Source: Gammaproteobacteria bacterium (GTDB taxonomy: Bacteria > Pseudomonadota > Gammaproteobacteria > UBA4575). Taken from it: a DNA stretch of 64,000 nt. Location: assembly GCA_014075255.1 (NCBI GenBank), contig CP046178.1, positions 1,816,894 to 1,880,893 on the forward strand. The letters run 5' to 3'. This document shows, one piece after another, positions 9,271-18,992 of this stretch (positions within the stretch are counted from its first letter, which is position 1; each line of letters opens with the position of its first letter). The notes beneath the pieces are model-generated. The model did not search any database. It saw only the letters and a program-made list of their open reading frames with translations, and had not been told where the DNA came from. The translations under genes were made by a program, and so were the position numbers.

Positions 9271-10188
9271 GTGCACATAAGAATCGCTACCCGAAAAAGT
9301 GCATTGGCATTGTGGCAAGCAAAAGAAGTTTCTCGCTTATTAACTGAAGCACACGGTGAGAGCTTATCGATTGAATTGATTAAAATGACCACCACTGGTG
9401 ATCAGCTTTTAGAAGAGTCGCTCGCTACCCAGGGTGGCAAAGGTTTATTCGTTAAAGAATTAGAACGTGGCTTGCTTGAAAGAAATGCAGACATCGCTGT
9501 GCATTCAATGAAAGATGTGCCGATTGAACTGCCGCCCACTCTACACTTACCGGTAATACTAGAACGTGCCAACCCATGTGACGCTTTTGTTTCCAATACG
9601 TATGATGATTTAGATGCGCTCCCAGATAAGGCTGTAGTCGGCACTTCTAGCTCCCGGCGCGCATGCCAAATTATGGCCGCTTACCCACATTTAGAAATTA
9701 AGTTATTGCGCGGCAATGTGAATACACGCTTAGCAAAATTAGATGATGGGCAATACGATGCAATAATTCTTGCCGTTGCTGGGCTACAACGTCTTGGATT
9801 TAATGACCGAATTCGTTCGCAACTTTCCACCGAAGTATCGCTTCCGGCGATTGGCCAAGGTGCCATAGGAATTGAATGTAGAGAAAATGATGTCGAAATA
9901 GAAGCTTTAATTGCGCCATTAAATCACGTGGAAACTAATCTATGTGTAACAGCAGAGCGCGCAATAAGCCAAAGTCTGGATGGCGGTTGCCAACTTCCTA
10001 TCGCTGGGTTTGCCCAACTACATGACAATCAGCTGCATTTACGTTCATTAGTGGGTATGCCGGATGGCAGCAAACTTTGCCGCAGCGAAGCACAAGGAGC
10101 ACTAACTGATCCTGTAGCGATTGGGCAGCGTGTAGCAACTGATTTACAAATTTTAGGAGCCGATGAGATCCTCGCAGCTTGTATATAG
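9271..10188 (+). CDS. hemC: Porphobilinogen deaminase (hydroxymethylbilane synthase)
   Basis: HemC joins four porphobilinogen units into hydroxymethylbilane in tetrapyrrole synthesis. The 305-residue protein starts at a GTG. No closer ATG fits the family N-terminus (IRIATRKSALALWQA). The catalytic aspartate is in HSMKDVP (Asp82). Cys240 in SLDGGCQLP is the attachment site of the dipyrromethane cofactor. The arginine-rich substrate loop GTSSSRRACQ is at 124-133. It heads a hemC-hemD-hemX-hemY group. Confidence 0.97.
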   Translation: MHIRIATRKSALALWQAKEVSRLLTEAHGESLSIELIKMTTTGDQLLEESLATQGGKGLFVKELERGLLERNADIAVHSMKDVPIELPPTLHLPVILERANPCDAFVSNTYDDLDALPDKAVVGTSSSRRACQIMAAYPHLEIKLLRGNVNTRLAKLDDGQYDAIILAVAGLQRLGFNDRIRSQLSTEVSLPAIGQGAIGIECRENDVEIEALIAPLNHVETNLCVTAERAISQSLDGGCQLPIAGFAQLHDNQLHLRSLVGMPDGSKLCRSEAQGALTDPVAIGQRVATDLQILGADEILAACI

Positions 10189-10292
10189 ATGATTATTAGC
10201 TCTAACACAGGCCAGTTCCTCACAGCATATTTATAAAATATTTCGGGTAAGATAGTTTAGCTGCACTCTATTCAGCCGAGGATATTCAATAC

Positions 10293-11081
10293 ATGTCTGC
10301 AAAATCATCACTTGCTGAAAAAACCATCGTCGTTACACGGCCCTTAACACAAGCGCAGAACATTCTTGAATTATTAGAGCTTCGCCAAGCTACCGCTATA
10401 CATTTCCCAGTAATAAGTATCAGCGTTTCCAAAAATGTTGATATCGCAAAACAATATTTTAAAAAGCTAACGGAATACCAAGTCATAATATTCATTAGCG
10501 CAAACTCTGTGCACTATGCCATGAGCACTGCCCAAGAATTGGGTATAGGTTTTAATAACTCTATGTTGGCAGCTGTAGGCCCAGCCACTAAGACAGCATT
10601 AGAAAAATATGGTTGCACAGTCGCTATCGTTCCTGAAACAGGCTTTACCAGCGAAGACTTACTGAACGATCCAGCTCTACATGATATCGCACAGCAAAAA
10701 ATCTTAATTATACGTGGCGATGGTGGACGCGAACATTTGCGCCAAAGCCTTGAAGAAAGAGGCGCACTAGTTGACTATGCAGAAATGTATCGGCGACAGT
10801 TACCGAGTGAACGCAATAGTATCAATCTAACACAGCTTCCCAAACACGACACTGCAATACTTCTATACAGTGCAGAGTCTGCACAAAATTTATGGTCACT
10901 GTGCACCTTGGAAGAACAGCAATGGTTATCCAATATAGCCTTTATTGTAGGCAGCAAACGCATTGCTGAGGCTACAACTAGGGTAGGATTCGCAAATAAT
11001 TCTATAATAGCGGAAAATCCTAGCGACGAAGCAATGCTGACAGCTTTAAGTACTTGGGCCCAAATGCTCCCGCATAGCTAG
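10293..11081 (+). CDS. hemD: Uroporphyrinogen-III synthase
   Basis: HemD cyclises hydroxymethylbilane to uroporphyrinogen III. The family is highly divergent in sequence. This 262-residue protein matches its two-lobed pattern, with VVTRPLTQAQNILELL at the N-terminus, FISANSVHYAM, a central GDGGREHLRQSLEERGA hinge and a YRRQLP segment. A GAGGA ribosome binding site precedes the ATG. It lies 104 bases after hemC and 33 before hemX, as in other gammaproteobacteria. Confidence 0.92.
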   Translation: MSAKSSLAEKTIVVTRPLTQAQNILELLELRQATAIHFPVISISVSKNVDIAKQYFKKLTEYQVIIFISANSVHYAMSTAQELGIGFNNSMLAAVGPATKTALEKYGCTVAIVPETGFTSEDLLNDPALHDIAQQKILIIRGDGGREHLRQSLEERGALVDYAEMYRRQLPSERNSINLTQLPKHDTAILLYSAESAQNLWSLCTLEEQQWLSNIAFIVGSKRIAEATTRVGFANNSIIAENPSDEAMLTALSTWAQMLPHS

Positions 11082-11114
11082 AACTACTATAATAAGTAAA
11101 TACGAGAGACGAAA

Positions 11115-12212
11115 ATGTCAGACAATAAGCAAACTTCTAATTCTGCCCAGCCAAATCTTGGCAAAAAATCAACCACACAATCAGCCGGTAGTGGTCGCTT
11201 TTTTATTGGCCTACTTTCCTTACTTGCACTGTTGCTCTCAGGCGCTGGTATCGCTCTAGGTTATAAAGCTTGGCTTGAACTCAATAAGCGCGTGGACCAA
11301 GCTGCAGTAGATCGACAATCTATTGCGCACGAAGTAGCCACAATTGATGAAAGTATAAAATTACAGAGTTTTAAAAAGCAGATTGAAAATAATGTTAGCT
11401 CGATCAATCAAACGGTAGAAGAGCTAACTAGCCAAATTGAAATTCAGGCTAAAGCCCAGAAAGACGTTGAATTAGCAGCCCAAGAGACACTACAACATGT
11501 TAATCGTAGTCAGCTTGGTTGGGGTCTAAAAGAGACCGAACATGTGTTGCGCATGGCTAATCACCGCTTACGTATAGAACGAGACGTGCCTGGCACCATC
11601 ACTGCGCTAAAGGCAGCAAGCACAAGATTGCATGAACTAAATGATCCACGATTATTACCAGTGCGAGAATCTGTTTCTAAACAAGTTGGGAAATTAAAAA
11701 ACTTCCCCTACCCTGACTGGGTGAGCATCAGTTTACAGATAGACAATATTTTAGCGGGCCTCAAGCAAAGCGTAATTAAAAACGCTAAAAATCAGCAACA
11801 GAAAAACTCTGCAGATAAAAAAGAAAAACCAAGTAATGAAAAACTCTCCGGCTGGGGGAAGTTAGTAGATGGAGTAAAAAATTCAATCAATGATTCAATT
11901 AAGGTTACTCGAGAAGAACAAAAACTAAAAATGTTTATTAGTGACCAAGAAGGTCAACAAGCCTACGAGTTCATGCGCATGAAATTATTAGGTGCAAAAT
12001 ATGCCGTCGCCAGTCGCGATGATGATGCATATCATCAAGAACTTGAAGCAGCATTGGCTTGGCTTGAGTCTACAGATACTCTGTATGAAAAAAGAGAAAT
12101 GATTGAAGACTTAAGTGAGCTTAATGATATTAATTTGGAACCCCAGCTTCCTGATATCACTGAAACTAACACCTTACTTATTGAAACCATGGAAACAATT
12201 AATAATAGTTAA
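11115..12212 (+). CDS. hemX: HemX family protein
   Basis: A 365-residue HemX family membrane protein, formerly annotated as a uroporphyrinogen methyltransferase but without a methyltransferase fold. A cytoplasmic Ser/Gln/Thr-rich N-terminus (1-30) precedes one membrane segment (about 31-52). A long helical and coiled-coil periplasmic part follows, including the conserved ETEHVLRMANHRLRIERD block near residue 140. The stretch at 230-250 is Lys-rich and likely disordered. It sits between hemD and hemY, 14 bases from the latter. Function in the haem pathway is unproven. Confidence 0.88.
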   Translation: MSDNKQTSNSAQPNLGKKSTTQSAGSGRFFIGLLSLLALLLSGAGIALGYKAWLELNKRVDQAAVDRQSIAHEVATIDESIKLQSFKKQIENNVSSINQTVEELTSQIEIQAKAQKDVELAAQETLQHVNRSQLGWGLKETEHVLRMANHRLRIERDVPGTITALKAASTRLHELNDPRLLPVRESVSKQVGKLKNFPYPDWVSISLQIDNILAGLKQSVIKNAKNQQQKNSADKKEKPSNEKLSGWGKLVDGVKNSINDSIKVTREEQKLKMFISDQEGQQAYEFMRMKLLGAKYAVASRDDDAYHQELEAALAWLESTDTLYEKREMIEDLSELNDINLEPQLPDITETNTLLIETMETINNS

Positions 12213-12226
12213 TTAGGTACAGATAA

Positions 12227-13408
12227 ATGATTCGCGCATTACTAGTCTTTCTTTTCTTTCTTATCGTTTTTACAGCAGCAGTATTTTTAGCCATGCAAGC
12301 CCCAGGCTTTGCTAGTTTTACTTATGGTGAAACTACATACGAATTACCACTTGTTGAATTCGTTATTGGTTTATTCATATTGTTTACTATCTTCTATATT
12401 GTGCTGCGGTTATTTGCATTAGTTTTTAGTGCGCCTAAGCGCATTCAGTCTGCAATGAATAGTCGCCGAAAGAAAAAGGCATTAGGCAGCACCCAACAAG
12501 GCCTAACCAAATTTACTCAAGGCGATTGGATGCAGTCTGAAAAACTATTATTAAGTGGTGCAGAACATTCCAATTCAGCAATGGTAAATTACATTTGGGC
12601 GGCACGTGCAGCACATAAGCGCGGTGATTTTGCCGAGCGCGATGCGCACCTTGCTGAAGCTAAAAAATGTAGCCCTGCCGATCACGCTGCATTGGACGTG
12701 CTGCGTGCAGAATTGTTACTCGATCAACACATGCCAGAGCAAGCATTAGCGAGCCTTAGCCAACATGAGGATGCAATTCGTTCTAATCCTAAAATTGCTT
12801 GTTTATTTGCCAATGCTTATGAGCAACTTGAAGACTGGGAAAAACTATCAGGCATTATCCCGCAATTAAAAAATAGTAAAAATATAGACCAACACACCTA
12901 TAACCAAATAGAAAAACGAGCTATACAAGGTTTACTCAATAATAGTGAAAATACATCTAATATTGATGAGATAGGCACAAAGTACAAAGAAAATATTTCT
13001 ACCGACAATGAATTGACACTACATTATGTAACCGCACTACGCCAACAAGGCAAACACGAGCTTGCAGAAAGTACCGCTAGCGATGCATTGACTGAGAATT
13101 GGTGCTCTAAACTAATTCGTGAGTACGGTCTAATAGAGGTCAAAGATCCTAGTCAAATACTAAATAAAGCAGAGCAATGGGTAGAGCAACATACTAATGA
13201 TGAAAATCTCTATCTAACATTAGGGCGCATTTGTAATAAAGCCCAACTTTGGGGCAAAGCCAAAGCATATTTTGAATCAAGTTTAACGCGTAAACCTTTA
13301 GCCGAAACCTATGCTGAACTTGCTGCATTACATGAACAGCTTGACGAAATGGATGATGCACATCGTTGTGCAAAAAAAGGGCTCAAGCTAGCTACACGCA
13401 GCATATAG
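12227..13408 (+). CDS. hemY: HemY family TPR membrane protein
   Basis: This 393-residue protein is the proteobacterial HemY family member, unrelated in sequence to protoporphyrinogen oxidase HemY of Bacillus. It has two N-terminal membrane segments (about 4-22 and 42-66) with the QAPGFASFTYG segment between. A series of TPR-like helical repeats follows from about 95 to the end. It is the last gene of the hem group, and hemX and hemY nearly always co-occur. A role in haem synthesis or its regulation is assumed from context only. Confidence 0.9.
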   Translation: MIRALLVFLFFLIVFTAAVFLAMQAPGFASFTYGETTYELPLVEFVIGLFILFTIFYIVLRLFALVFSAPKRIQSAMNSRRKKKALGSTQQGLTKFTQGDWMQSEKLLLSGAEHSNSAMVNYIWAARAAHKRGDFAERDAHLAEAKKCSPADHAALDVLRAELLLDQHMPEQALASLSQHEDAIRSNPKIACLFANAYEQLEDWEKLSGIIPQLKNSKNIDQHTYNQIEKRAIQGLLNNSENTSNIDEIGTKYKENISTDNELTLHYVTALRQQGKHELAESTASDALTENWCSKLIREYGLIEVKDPSQILNKAEQWVEQHTNDENLYLTLGRICNKAQLWGKAKAYFESSLTRKPLAETYAELAALHEQLDEMDDAHRCAKKGLKLATRSI

Positions 13409-13419
13409 TTTTCTTAATA

Positions 13420-13451
13420 TAATGAGATCAGAAATGATCTACTTAGCATTA
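13420..13451. other. Hairpin downstream of hemY
   Basis: A nested inverted repeat: TAATG/CATTA outside and AGATCA/TGATCT inside, with a GAAA loop and a six-base asymmetric bulge on the right. It lies 12 bases after the hemY stop and 100 before mrpE. It may mark the end of the hem transcript, but no T-tract follows. Confidence 0.45.
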
Positions 13452-13550
13452 TGGATAATCTACTAGATTAACTTGAATAATTGCCTAGGCTTAAGTACTT
13501 TGGTCCCCTCAGTTTCCATTTCATGATAAGCCTGAAACCATAAGCTAAGA

Positions 13551-14048
13551 ATGCTCATTCGTATACTCATTGCATCTGTGGTGCTATTTTCTTTATGGTT
13601 ACTTTTATCGGGCCACTTTGGCGTCTTACTGCTTTCATTAGGTGTTCTCAGTTGCATATTTGTTGCTTGGGTGTCAGAAAAGTTAGGCTTATTCAGCAGT
13701 AATTATTCAACTTTAAAGCTCAATTTCAAATTGCCAAAATTTTTACCTTGGTTTTTTGTCGAAGTCGTTAAATCCAACCTTATTGTAAGTTTCAGGATTT
13801 TACACCCTAAGCTACCGATAGAACCTAATGTTATGACACTTGATGCTTCTCAGCATGGCGACCTGGCCACCGCAGTATATGCAAATTGCATTACGCTAAC
13901 ACCAGGCACCTACAGTTTAGATCTTGATTCAAATAGCATAGAAGTTCATTCGCTGACTATTGCACTCGCTGAAGATTTAAAATCTGGTGAAATGAGTAGA
14001 AGAATTTCAGCTTTAGAATCTAAACCTGCCACGGACTCAGTAAATTAA
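13551..14048 (+). CDS. mrpE: Na+/H+ antiporter subunit E (MrpE/MnhE)
   Basis: A 165-residue MrpE/MnhE family protein, first gene of a ten-gene Mrp-like antiporter operon. Two or three membrane segments lie in the first ~60 residues, followed by the soluble region typical of MrpE (PWFFVEVVKSNLIVSFRIL and ANCITLTPGTYSLDL). MrpE belongs to the small-subunit module of multi-subunit cation/proton antiporters. The gene follows hemY by 142 bases and is 4 bases from mrpF. Confidence 0.93.
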   Translation: MLIRILIASVVLFSLWLLLSGHFGVLLLSLGVLSCIFVAWVSEKLGLFSSNYSTLKLNFKLPKFLPWFFVEVVKSNLIVSFRILHPKLPIEPNVMTLDASQHGDLATAVYANCITLTPGTYSLDLDSNSIEVHSLTIALAEDLKSGEMSRRISALESKPATDSVN

Positions 14049-14052
14049 ATAA

Positions 14053-14322
14053 ATGTTCATTACTGCCACGATTGCGATTCTTGTAGTAATGTTAATAATT
14101 TTACTGCGCGCAGCTTTAGGGCCAACTGTTTTTGACCGAATTTTAGCAATCAATACATTTGGCACTGCAACCGTACTATTAATTGCCTTATTTGGATTCA
14201 TAACGGGCAGGCCGGATTTTATGGATATCGCGTTGTTATATGCCTTGATAAACTTTATCTCAACCATCGCTGTACTAAAACTTTTCCGCTATGGAAATTT
14301 GGGCAAAACACCAAGCGAATAA
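14053..14322 (+). CDS. mrpF: Na+/H+ antiporter subunit F (MrpF/MnhF)
   Basis: An 89-residue protein with three predicted membrane helices, matching MrpF. The loop RAALGPTVFDRILAINTFG is the family hallmark. It is packed between mrpE and mrpG with gaps of 4 and 3 bases, so co-translation and complex assembly with the neighbours are expected. Confidence 0.93.
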   Translation: MFITATIAILVVMLIILLRAALGPTVFDRILAINTFGTATVLLIALFGFITGRPDFMDIALLYALINFISTIAVLKLFRYGNLGKTPSE

Positions 14323-14325
14323 TTT

Positions 14326-14631
14326 ATGCAAATAATCACTGCACTAGGATGGGTATTGCTAGCATTAGGAGGATTTTTTTGCCTCGTCGGTTCAATAGGA
14401 CTAATACGCTTACCTGATTTTTATTCTAGAGTTCATGCTGCAAGTATTGTTGACAGCTTAGGCGCTATTCTAATTCTATTAGGCTTGATTACTCAGACTC
14501 AAGATCCCATCGTCATCATCAAGCTCATATTTATCTTATTTTTTATGATGCTAACAGGACCAACCGCTGTACATGCACTAGCGAGGGCAGCAAAACTCAC
14601 AGATAAGGAAACCAAAATTGACAACCATTAA
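14326..14631 (+). CDS. mrpG: Na+/H+ antiporter subunit G (MrpG/MnhG)
   Basis: A 101-residue MrpG family subunit with three membrane helices. The segment GLIRLPDFYSRVHAASIVDS between helices 1 and 2 is diagnostic, and LTGPTAVHALARAA follows helix 3. It is the third gene of the antiporter operon, three bases after mrpF. Confidence 0.93.
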   Translation: MQIITALGWVLLALGGFFCLVGSIGLIRLPDFYSRVHAASIVDSLGAILILLGLITQTQDPIVIIKLIFILFFMMLTGPTAVHALARAAKLTDKETKIDNH

Positions 14632-14653
14632 TTAGGTTGCATCTGAAAGCACA

Positions 14654-15217
14654 ATGGATATCCAAACCATCATCAATATTTCTTTGCTGACACTATTAGC
14701 CCTGACTGCGGTTATTTTACTTCGTCTACATAATTTACTAGCCGCAGTACTATTAAGCGGTATATATAGTTTATTATCTGCTGGATTATTTGTAAGTCTC
14801 GATGCAGTAGATGTTGCATTTACTGAGGCTGCCGTAGGTGCAGGCCTCACTACAGTTTTATTACTGGGTGCAATTGCAGTAACGGGCAGAGAGCAATCAA
14901 TAACTCGTCACAGCAAGTTACTACCCATAGCTGTAGCCACCATAACCGCTGCAGCATTAATTTATGCCACATTAGACATGCCTAAATTTGCTGATCCTAA
15001 TGCGCCCATTCACACGCATGTCGCACCACGTTATATAGAAAAAAGTGGTGAAGAAATTGGTATCCCGAATATAGTTACCTCTGTACTCGCAAGCTATCGA
15101 GGCTACGACACATTGGGAGAGGTTACTGTAGTGTTTACTGCTGCCATTGGGGTGATGTTATTACTCGGCGGTTCGCGTAAACCAAAAAACCAAAGCATTA
15201 AAAAAACTAGAGAGTAA
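14654..15217 (+). CDS. DUF4040 (MbhD/MbhE-like) antiporter subunit
   Basis: A 187-residue membrane protein that looks like the C-terminal part of MrpA as a separate polypeptide. Residues about 1-80 form a DUF4040/MbhD-like domain (FTEAAVGAGLTTVLLLGAI). After a linker, residues 125-175 match an MbhE-like domain (IPNIVTSVLASYRGYDTLGE plus a final helix). Archaeal Mrp-type and membrane hydrogenase modules also encode these separately from the large subunit. It abuts the MrpB gene (stop and start overlap by one base). Its presence explains how the operon can lack a full-length MrpA. Confidence 0.85.
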   Translation: MDIQTIINISLLTLLALTAVILLRLHNLLAAVLLSGIYSLLSAGLFVSLDAVDVAFTEAAVGAGLTTVLLLGAIAVTGREQSITRHSKLLPIAVATITAAALIYATLDMPKFADPNAPIHTHVAPRYIEKSGEEIGIPNIVTSVLASYRGYDTLGEVTVVFTAAIGVMLLLGGSRKPKNQSIKKTRE

Positions 15218-15639
15218 TGAGCAAAAAAAGAAGTCTTATTTTGCGTGAGGCGTGCAACCTAGTTGTACCAGCAGTTTTATTGTATGCCTTTTATGTGCAA
15301 TTCCATGGTGACTACGGTCCAGGCGGAGGCTTTCAAGCCGGTGTAATTTTTGCTGCGGCCGTTATACTTTATGCGCTTGTATACGGAAGAGATAAGACAC
15401 AGAGAATATTTCCAACAAGTGTAGTGCGCTATTTTGTATCTATCGGTTTACTTCTTTATGCGGGAGTTGGAGTTGCTACTTTGTTTATGGGCGGAAACTA
15501 CCTTGACTATAACGTTCTAGCTCATGACCCAATACATGGCCAACATCTTGGCATCTTTCTCATTGAATTAGGTGTAGGTATTACAGTTGCTGCCGTGATG
15601 ATTATGATCTTTTATATGCTAGATGAGTACACAGAATAA
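15217..15639 (+). CDS. mrpB: Na+/H+ antiporter subunit B (MrpB/MnhB)
   Basis: A 140-residue MrpB/MnhB protein with four membrane helices. The motif FHGDYGPGGGFQAGVI at about residues 28-43 is the family signature. The C-terminal helix LIELGVGITVAAVMIMIF is also typical. It overlaps the preceding DUF4040 gene by one base and precedes mrpC by three bases. Confidence 0.94.
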   Translation: MSKKRSLILREACNLVVPAVLLYAFYVQFHGDYGPGGGFQAGVIFAAAVILYALVYGRDKTQRIFPTSVVRYFVSIGLLLYAGVGVATLFMGGNYLDYNVLAHDPIHGQHLGIFLIELGVGITVAAVMIMIFYMLDEYTE

Positions 15640-15642
15640 ATC

Positions 15643-16014
15643 ATGTTTGCAGATTATTATAATTACTGGGTAGCTATAATTTTGATGATGTTGGGTTTTT
15701 ATATTGTCATTGCAGATGCTAATTTAATAAAAAAAATAATTGGTCTAACCATTTTCCAAACCTCTGTTTTCATTTTGTTTATCTCAATGAGCAAAGTAGA
15801 GGGTGGAACAGCTCCCATTTTAGAAGAAGGTATAACAACGTACAGCAACCCTCTTCCACATGTGCTAATTTTGACCGCAATTGTTGTTGGGGTTGCCACA
15901 ACCGCTCTAGGGCTTGCAATCATTGCGCGTATTCATCGTGAATATGGCACGATCGATGAAAATATTATTCATGAGCAAGATGAAAAAGAATATGATGATG
16001 AGGCTTCATCCTAG
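15643..16014 (+). CDS. mrpC: Na+/H+ antiporter subunit C (MrpC/NuoK-like)
   Basis: A 123-residue MrpC subunit, homologous to NuoK of complex I, with three helices. The conserved LPHVLILTAIVVGVATTALGL segment carries the NuoK-type pattern. The C-terminal ~20 residues are acidic (DENIIHEQDEKEYDDE). The stop overlaps the start of the following mrpD by one base. Confidence 0.93.
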   Translation: MFADYYNYWVAIILMMLGFYIVIADANLIKKIIGLTIFQTSVFILFISMSKVEGGTAPILEEGITTYSNPLPHVLILTAIVVGVATTALGLAIIARIHREYGTIDENIIHEQDEKEYDDEASS

Positions 16015-17522
16015 TGCTAAGCCAACATCTTGCCGTTTTACAAGTTGTAGTACCATTAATTGCAGCGCCCTTATGCGCATTACTTCCCTTAGCACGCCCG
16101 GGTAATAAATTAAGCAACTATGTTGCTTGGGTGTTTACAACGTTTGCAAGCATTACAACTTTTATTATCGCCATACTACTTGCAAAAGAAGTGTCGCAAC
16201 ATGGCGTTATTAGTTATCAGCTTGGAGGGTGGGCGCCTCCGTGGGGTATTGAATACCGAATTGATCATTTAAGCACCTATGTTCTTCTGATCGTATCTGG
16301 AATTGCTAGTATCACCATGCTTGCAGCACGCAAGAGCATTGAACAAGAAGTAGCTCATGAAAAAATTAGTCTGTTCTATGCCGCTTTTTTACTTTGCTTA
16401 ACGGGCTTACTCGGCATCGTTGCAACCGGTGATGCCTTTAACATTTTTGTATTCTTAGAAATTAGCTCACTATCTTCATATGTTTTAATAGCTCTAGGAA
16501 GTAATCGTAAGGCCCTAACCGCTTCATATCAGTACTTAATCATGGGAACGATTGGTGCAACGTTTATTTTAATTGGTGTCGGTCTGCTTTATATGCTTAC
16601 AGGAACATTAAATATTGTTGATCTACAACAAAGAGTTCCCGACTTACTCGACTCAAGAGCACTTCATGCAGCATTTGCGTTTTTTACCGTAGGGATCTCA
16701 CTAAAGTTAGCGCTGCTACCGTTACATTTATGGTTGCCCAATGCCTACGCATACGCGCCTTCCATGATTACAGTATTCCTATCCGCAACAGCCACCAAAG
16801 TTTCGCTCTATGTGTTGTTTAGATTCTTCTTTGGTTTGTTCTCTAACGAAATTACATTTGAGGAATTTAAACTAGATAAAATATTGCTACCCCTTTCTAT
16901 ACTAGCAATTCTAATTGCATCATCTGTAGCCATCTTCCAAGAAAACATTAAAAGAATGCTGGCTTATTCTAGTGTTGCCCAAATAGGCTACATGACACTT
17001 GGTATTAGCTTAGCAACGAAGAGTGGCAGCATTGCTGGTATGTTACATATGTTTAATCATGCCATTATTAAAGGCGGACTATTTTTAGCTATGGCATGTA
17101 TTGTTTTACGCACAGGCTCAGTGCAATTATCAAACTTCGCAGGACTAGGGAAACGTATGCCATGGACCATGGCAGCTGTCTTGCTTTTAGGGCTTGGACT
17201 AATAGGAGTTCCTTTCACCGCAGGATTTATTAGTAAGTGGTACTTATTAATAGCTGCACTTGAGCAAGAACGCTGGTTTGTGGCTATAGTAATAGTGGGT
17301 GGATCATTACTTGCAGTTATATATATATGGAAAATTATAGAGTATGCATACTTAAAGAGCCCAATAAAACAGTCAAATAAAAATCCTACTGAGTCTATTG
17401 AAGCTCCATTACAAATGCTCATTCCTCTATGGATATTAGTTGCGGCTAGCTTCTATTTTGGACTCAATACTTCATTCAGTTACGGGTTTGCAGAAACCGC
17501 AATTAATTATTTATTCCTATAG
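16014..17522 (+). CDS. mrpD: Na+/H+ antiporter subunit D (MrpD)
   Basis: A 502-residue MrpD subunit related to NuoM/NuoN, with about 14 membrane helices. It starts at a GTG overlapping the mrpC stop. The proton-channel signatures are present: a conserved Glu in FNIFVFLEISSLSSY (near 150), a Lys in ISLKLALLPLHLWLP (near 225), and the LAYSSVAQIGYMTLG helix with a following HMFNHAIIKGGLF. It is the first of three large antiporter-type subunits in this operon. Confidence 0.93.
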   Translation: MLSQHLAVLQVVVPLIAAPLCALLPLARPGNKLSNYVAWVFTTFASITTFIIAILLAKEVSQHGVISYQLGGWAPPWGIEYRIDHLSTYVLLIVSGIASITMLAARKSIEQEVAHEKISLFYAAFLLCLTGLLGIVATGDAFNIFVFLEISSLSSYVLIALGSNRKALTASYQYLIMGTIGATFILIGVGLLYMLTGTLNIVDLQQRVPDLLDSRALHAAFAFFTVGISLKLALLPLHLWLPNAYAYAPSMITVFLSATATKVSLYVLFRFFFGLFSNEITFEEFKLDKILLPLSILAILIASSVAIFQENIKRMLAYSSVAQIGYMTLGISLATKSGSIAGMLHMFNHAIIKGGLFLAMACIVLRTGSVQLSNFAGLGKRMPWTMAAVLLLGLGLIGVPFTAGFISKWYLLIAALEQERWFVAIVIVGGSLLAVIYIWKIIEYAYLKSPIKQSNKNPTESIEAPLQMLIPLWILVAASFYFGLNTSFSYGFAETAINYLFL

Positions 17523-17525
17523 TCA

Positions 17526-18992
17526 ATGACTGTTCTTCTACAACAATTTGAATTAGCCATTGTAATTCCGCTCCTTGCAGGTTTATTGGTTTTATTATTT
17601 CGAAATCATGCATCTCTACGAGAAGCTTCATCACTGCTCGCGGCGGTACTTTTATTTATTTTTACTGCACAACTAATAGGCAGCGAGCAGCAAAATATAA
17701 CGCATACACTGCTTACTATTACCCCTGGCCTGTCACTATCATTTCATATTGAGCCATTAGGGCTAACGTTTGCACTGTTGGCATCAAGCTTATGGATTAT
17801 TACCACGGTTTATTCGATCGGGTATATGCGGGGCAATAAGGAAAAAAACCAAACACGGTTTTATCTATTCTTTGCACTATCCATCGCCGCGACCATGGGA
17901 ATAGCTTTTGCGGCCAATTTAGCTACGTTGTTTATATTTTACGAAGCATTGACCTTGTGTACTTTCCCATTAGTTGCACACAAACAAAATGCCGATGCTC
18001 AATCTGGTGGGCGCACCTACTTAGGCATTCTGCTCGGCACTTCAATTGTATTTTTCTTAACCGCGATCGTAATCACCTGGTTACAGGCAGGGACCTTAAA
18101 CTTTATACCTGGGGGTATCTTAGAAGGAAACATAGATAAAACCGGCGCTATTATCTTATTCACTTTGTTTATGTTTGGAGTAGGTAAAGCTGCTCTAATG
18201 CCTTTCCATCGTTGGCTACCAGCAGCCATGGCCGCTCCAACACCTGTAAGCGCATTGTTACACGCAGTAGCAGTTGTAAAAGCAGGAGTATTCTCTGTAC
18301 TAAAAATCACTATTTATATTTTTGGAATTGATTTCGTTTCAACCCAAAATGCATCTGATTGGATCTTATGGATTGCTGTTGCCACGATGCTGATCTCTTC
18401 CATCATTGCGCTGAGCAAAGATAACTTTAAAGCACGACTCGCATACTCAACCATCAGCCAATTGTCTTATATAGTGATCGGCGCTGCTTTAGCGAGTCCA
18501 TTAGCAGCATTAGGTGGAGCCATGCATATTGTTACCCATGCATTTGGCAAGATCACTTTATTCTTTTGTGCTGGGGCGATATATACCGCAACAAAATTTA
18601 CTCAAATCAGTCAGCTAGATGGTTTAGGTAGGCAAATGCCTTTTACTTTTTCCGCCTATTTGATAGCTGCGATTAGCATTATTGGATTGCCGCCACTAGT
18701 GGGCAGCTGGAGCAAGTGGTTTTTAATCGAAGGCAGCATCAGTACAGAAAATTATATTGTATTAATTGCATTCGGTTTGAGTACGTTACTAAATTGCGCG
18801 TACTTACTACCCATAGCACTTCGTGCATTTTTCAAAACTCCTAGTACAGAAATAGCTAACTGGACGCCAGGCATAAAAGAAGCGCCCTTAGCTTGTGTCG
18901 CGCCATTATGCTTGACTGCTTTAGCAACATTGATCATGTTCTTTTTCATACAACCCATTTATGAATTTTTAGCTCCAGTGTTCATTCAATGA
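17526..18992 (+). CDS. NuoL/MrpA-N-like antiporter subunit
   Basis: A 488-residue, about 14-helix antiporter subunit of the Proton_antipo_M family. Its LPAAMAAPTPVSALLHAVAVVKAG segment has the NuoL/MrpA-type PVSALLHA..VKAG pattern rather than the MrpD one, so it likely replaces the N-terminal half of MrpA. A glutamate in FIFYEALTLCTFPLV and the ARLAYSTISQLSYI helix fit a proton-channel subunit. It starts three bases after mrpD and overlaps the small downstream gene by four bases. Confidence 0.87.
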   Translation: MTVLLQQFELAIVIPLLAGLLVLLFRNHASLREASSLLAAVLLFIFTAQLIGSEQQNITHTLLTITPGLSLSFHIEPLGLTFALLASSLWIITTVYSIGYMRGNKEKNQTRFYLFFALSIAATMGIAFAANLATLFIFYEALTLCTFPLVAHKQNADAQSGGRTYLGILLGTSIVFFLTAIVITWLQAGTLNFIPGGILEGNIDKTGAIILFTLFMFGVGKAALMPFHRWLPAAMAAPTPVSALLHAVAVVKAGVFSVLKITIYIFGIDFVSTQNASDWILWIAVATMLISSIIALSKDNFKARLAYSTISQLSYIVIGAALASPLAALGGAMHIVTHAFGKITLFFCAGAIYTATKFTQISQLDGLGRQMPFTFSAYLIAAISIIGLPPLVGSWSKWFLIEGSISTENYIVLIAFGLSTLLNCAYLLPIALRAFFKTPSTEIANWTPGIKEAPLACVAPLCLTALATLIMFFFIQPIYEFLAPVFIQ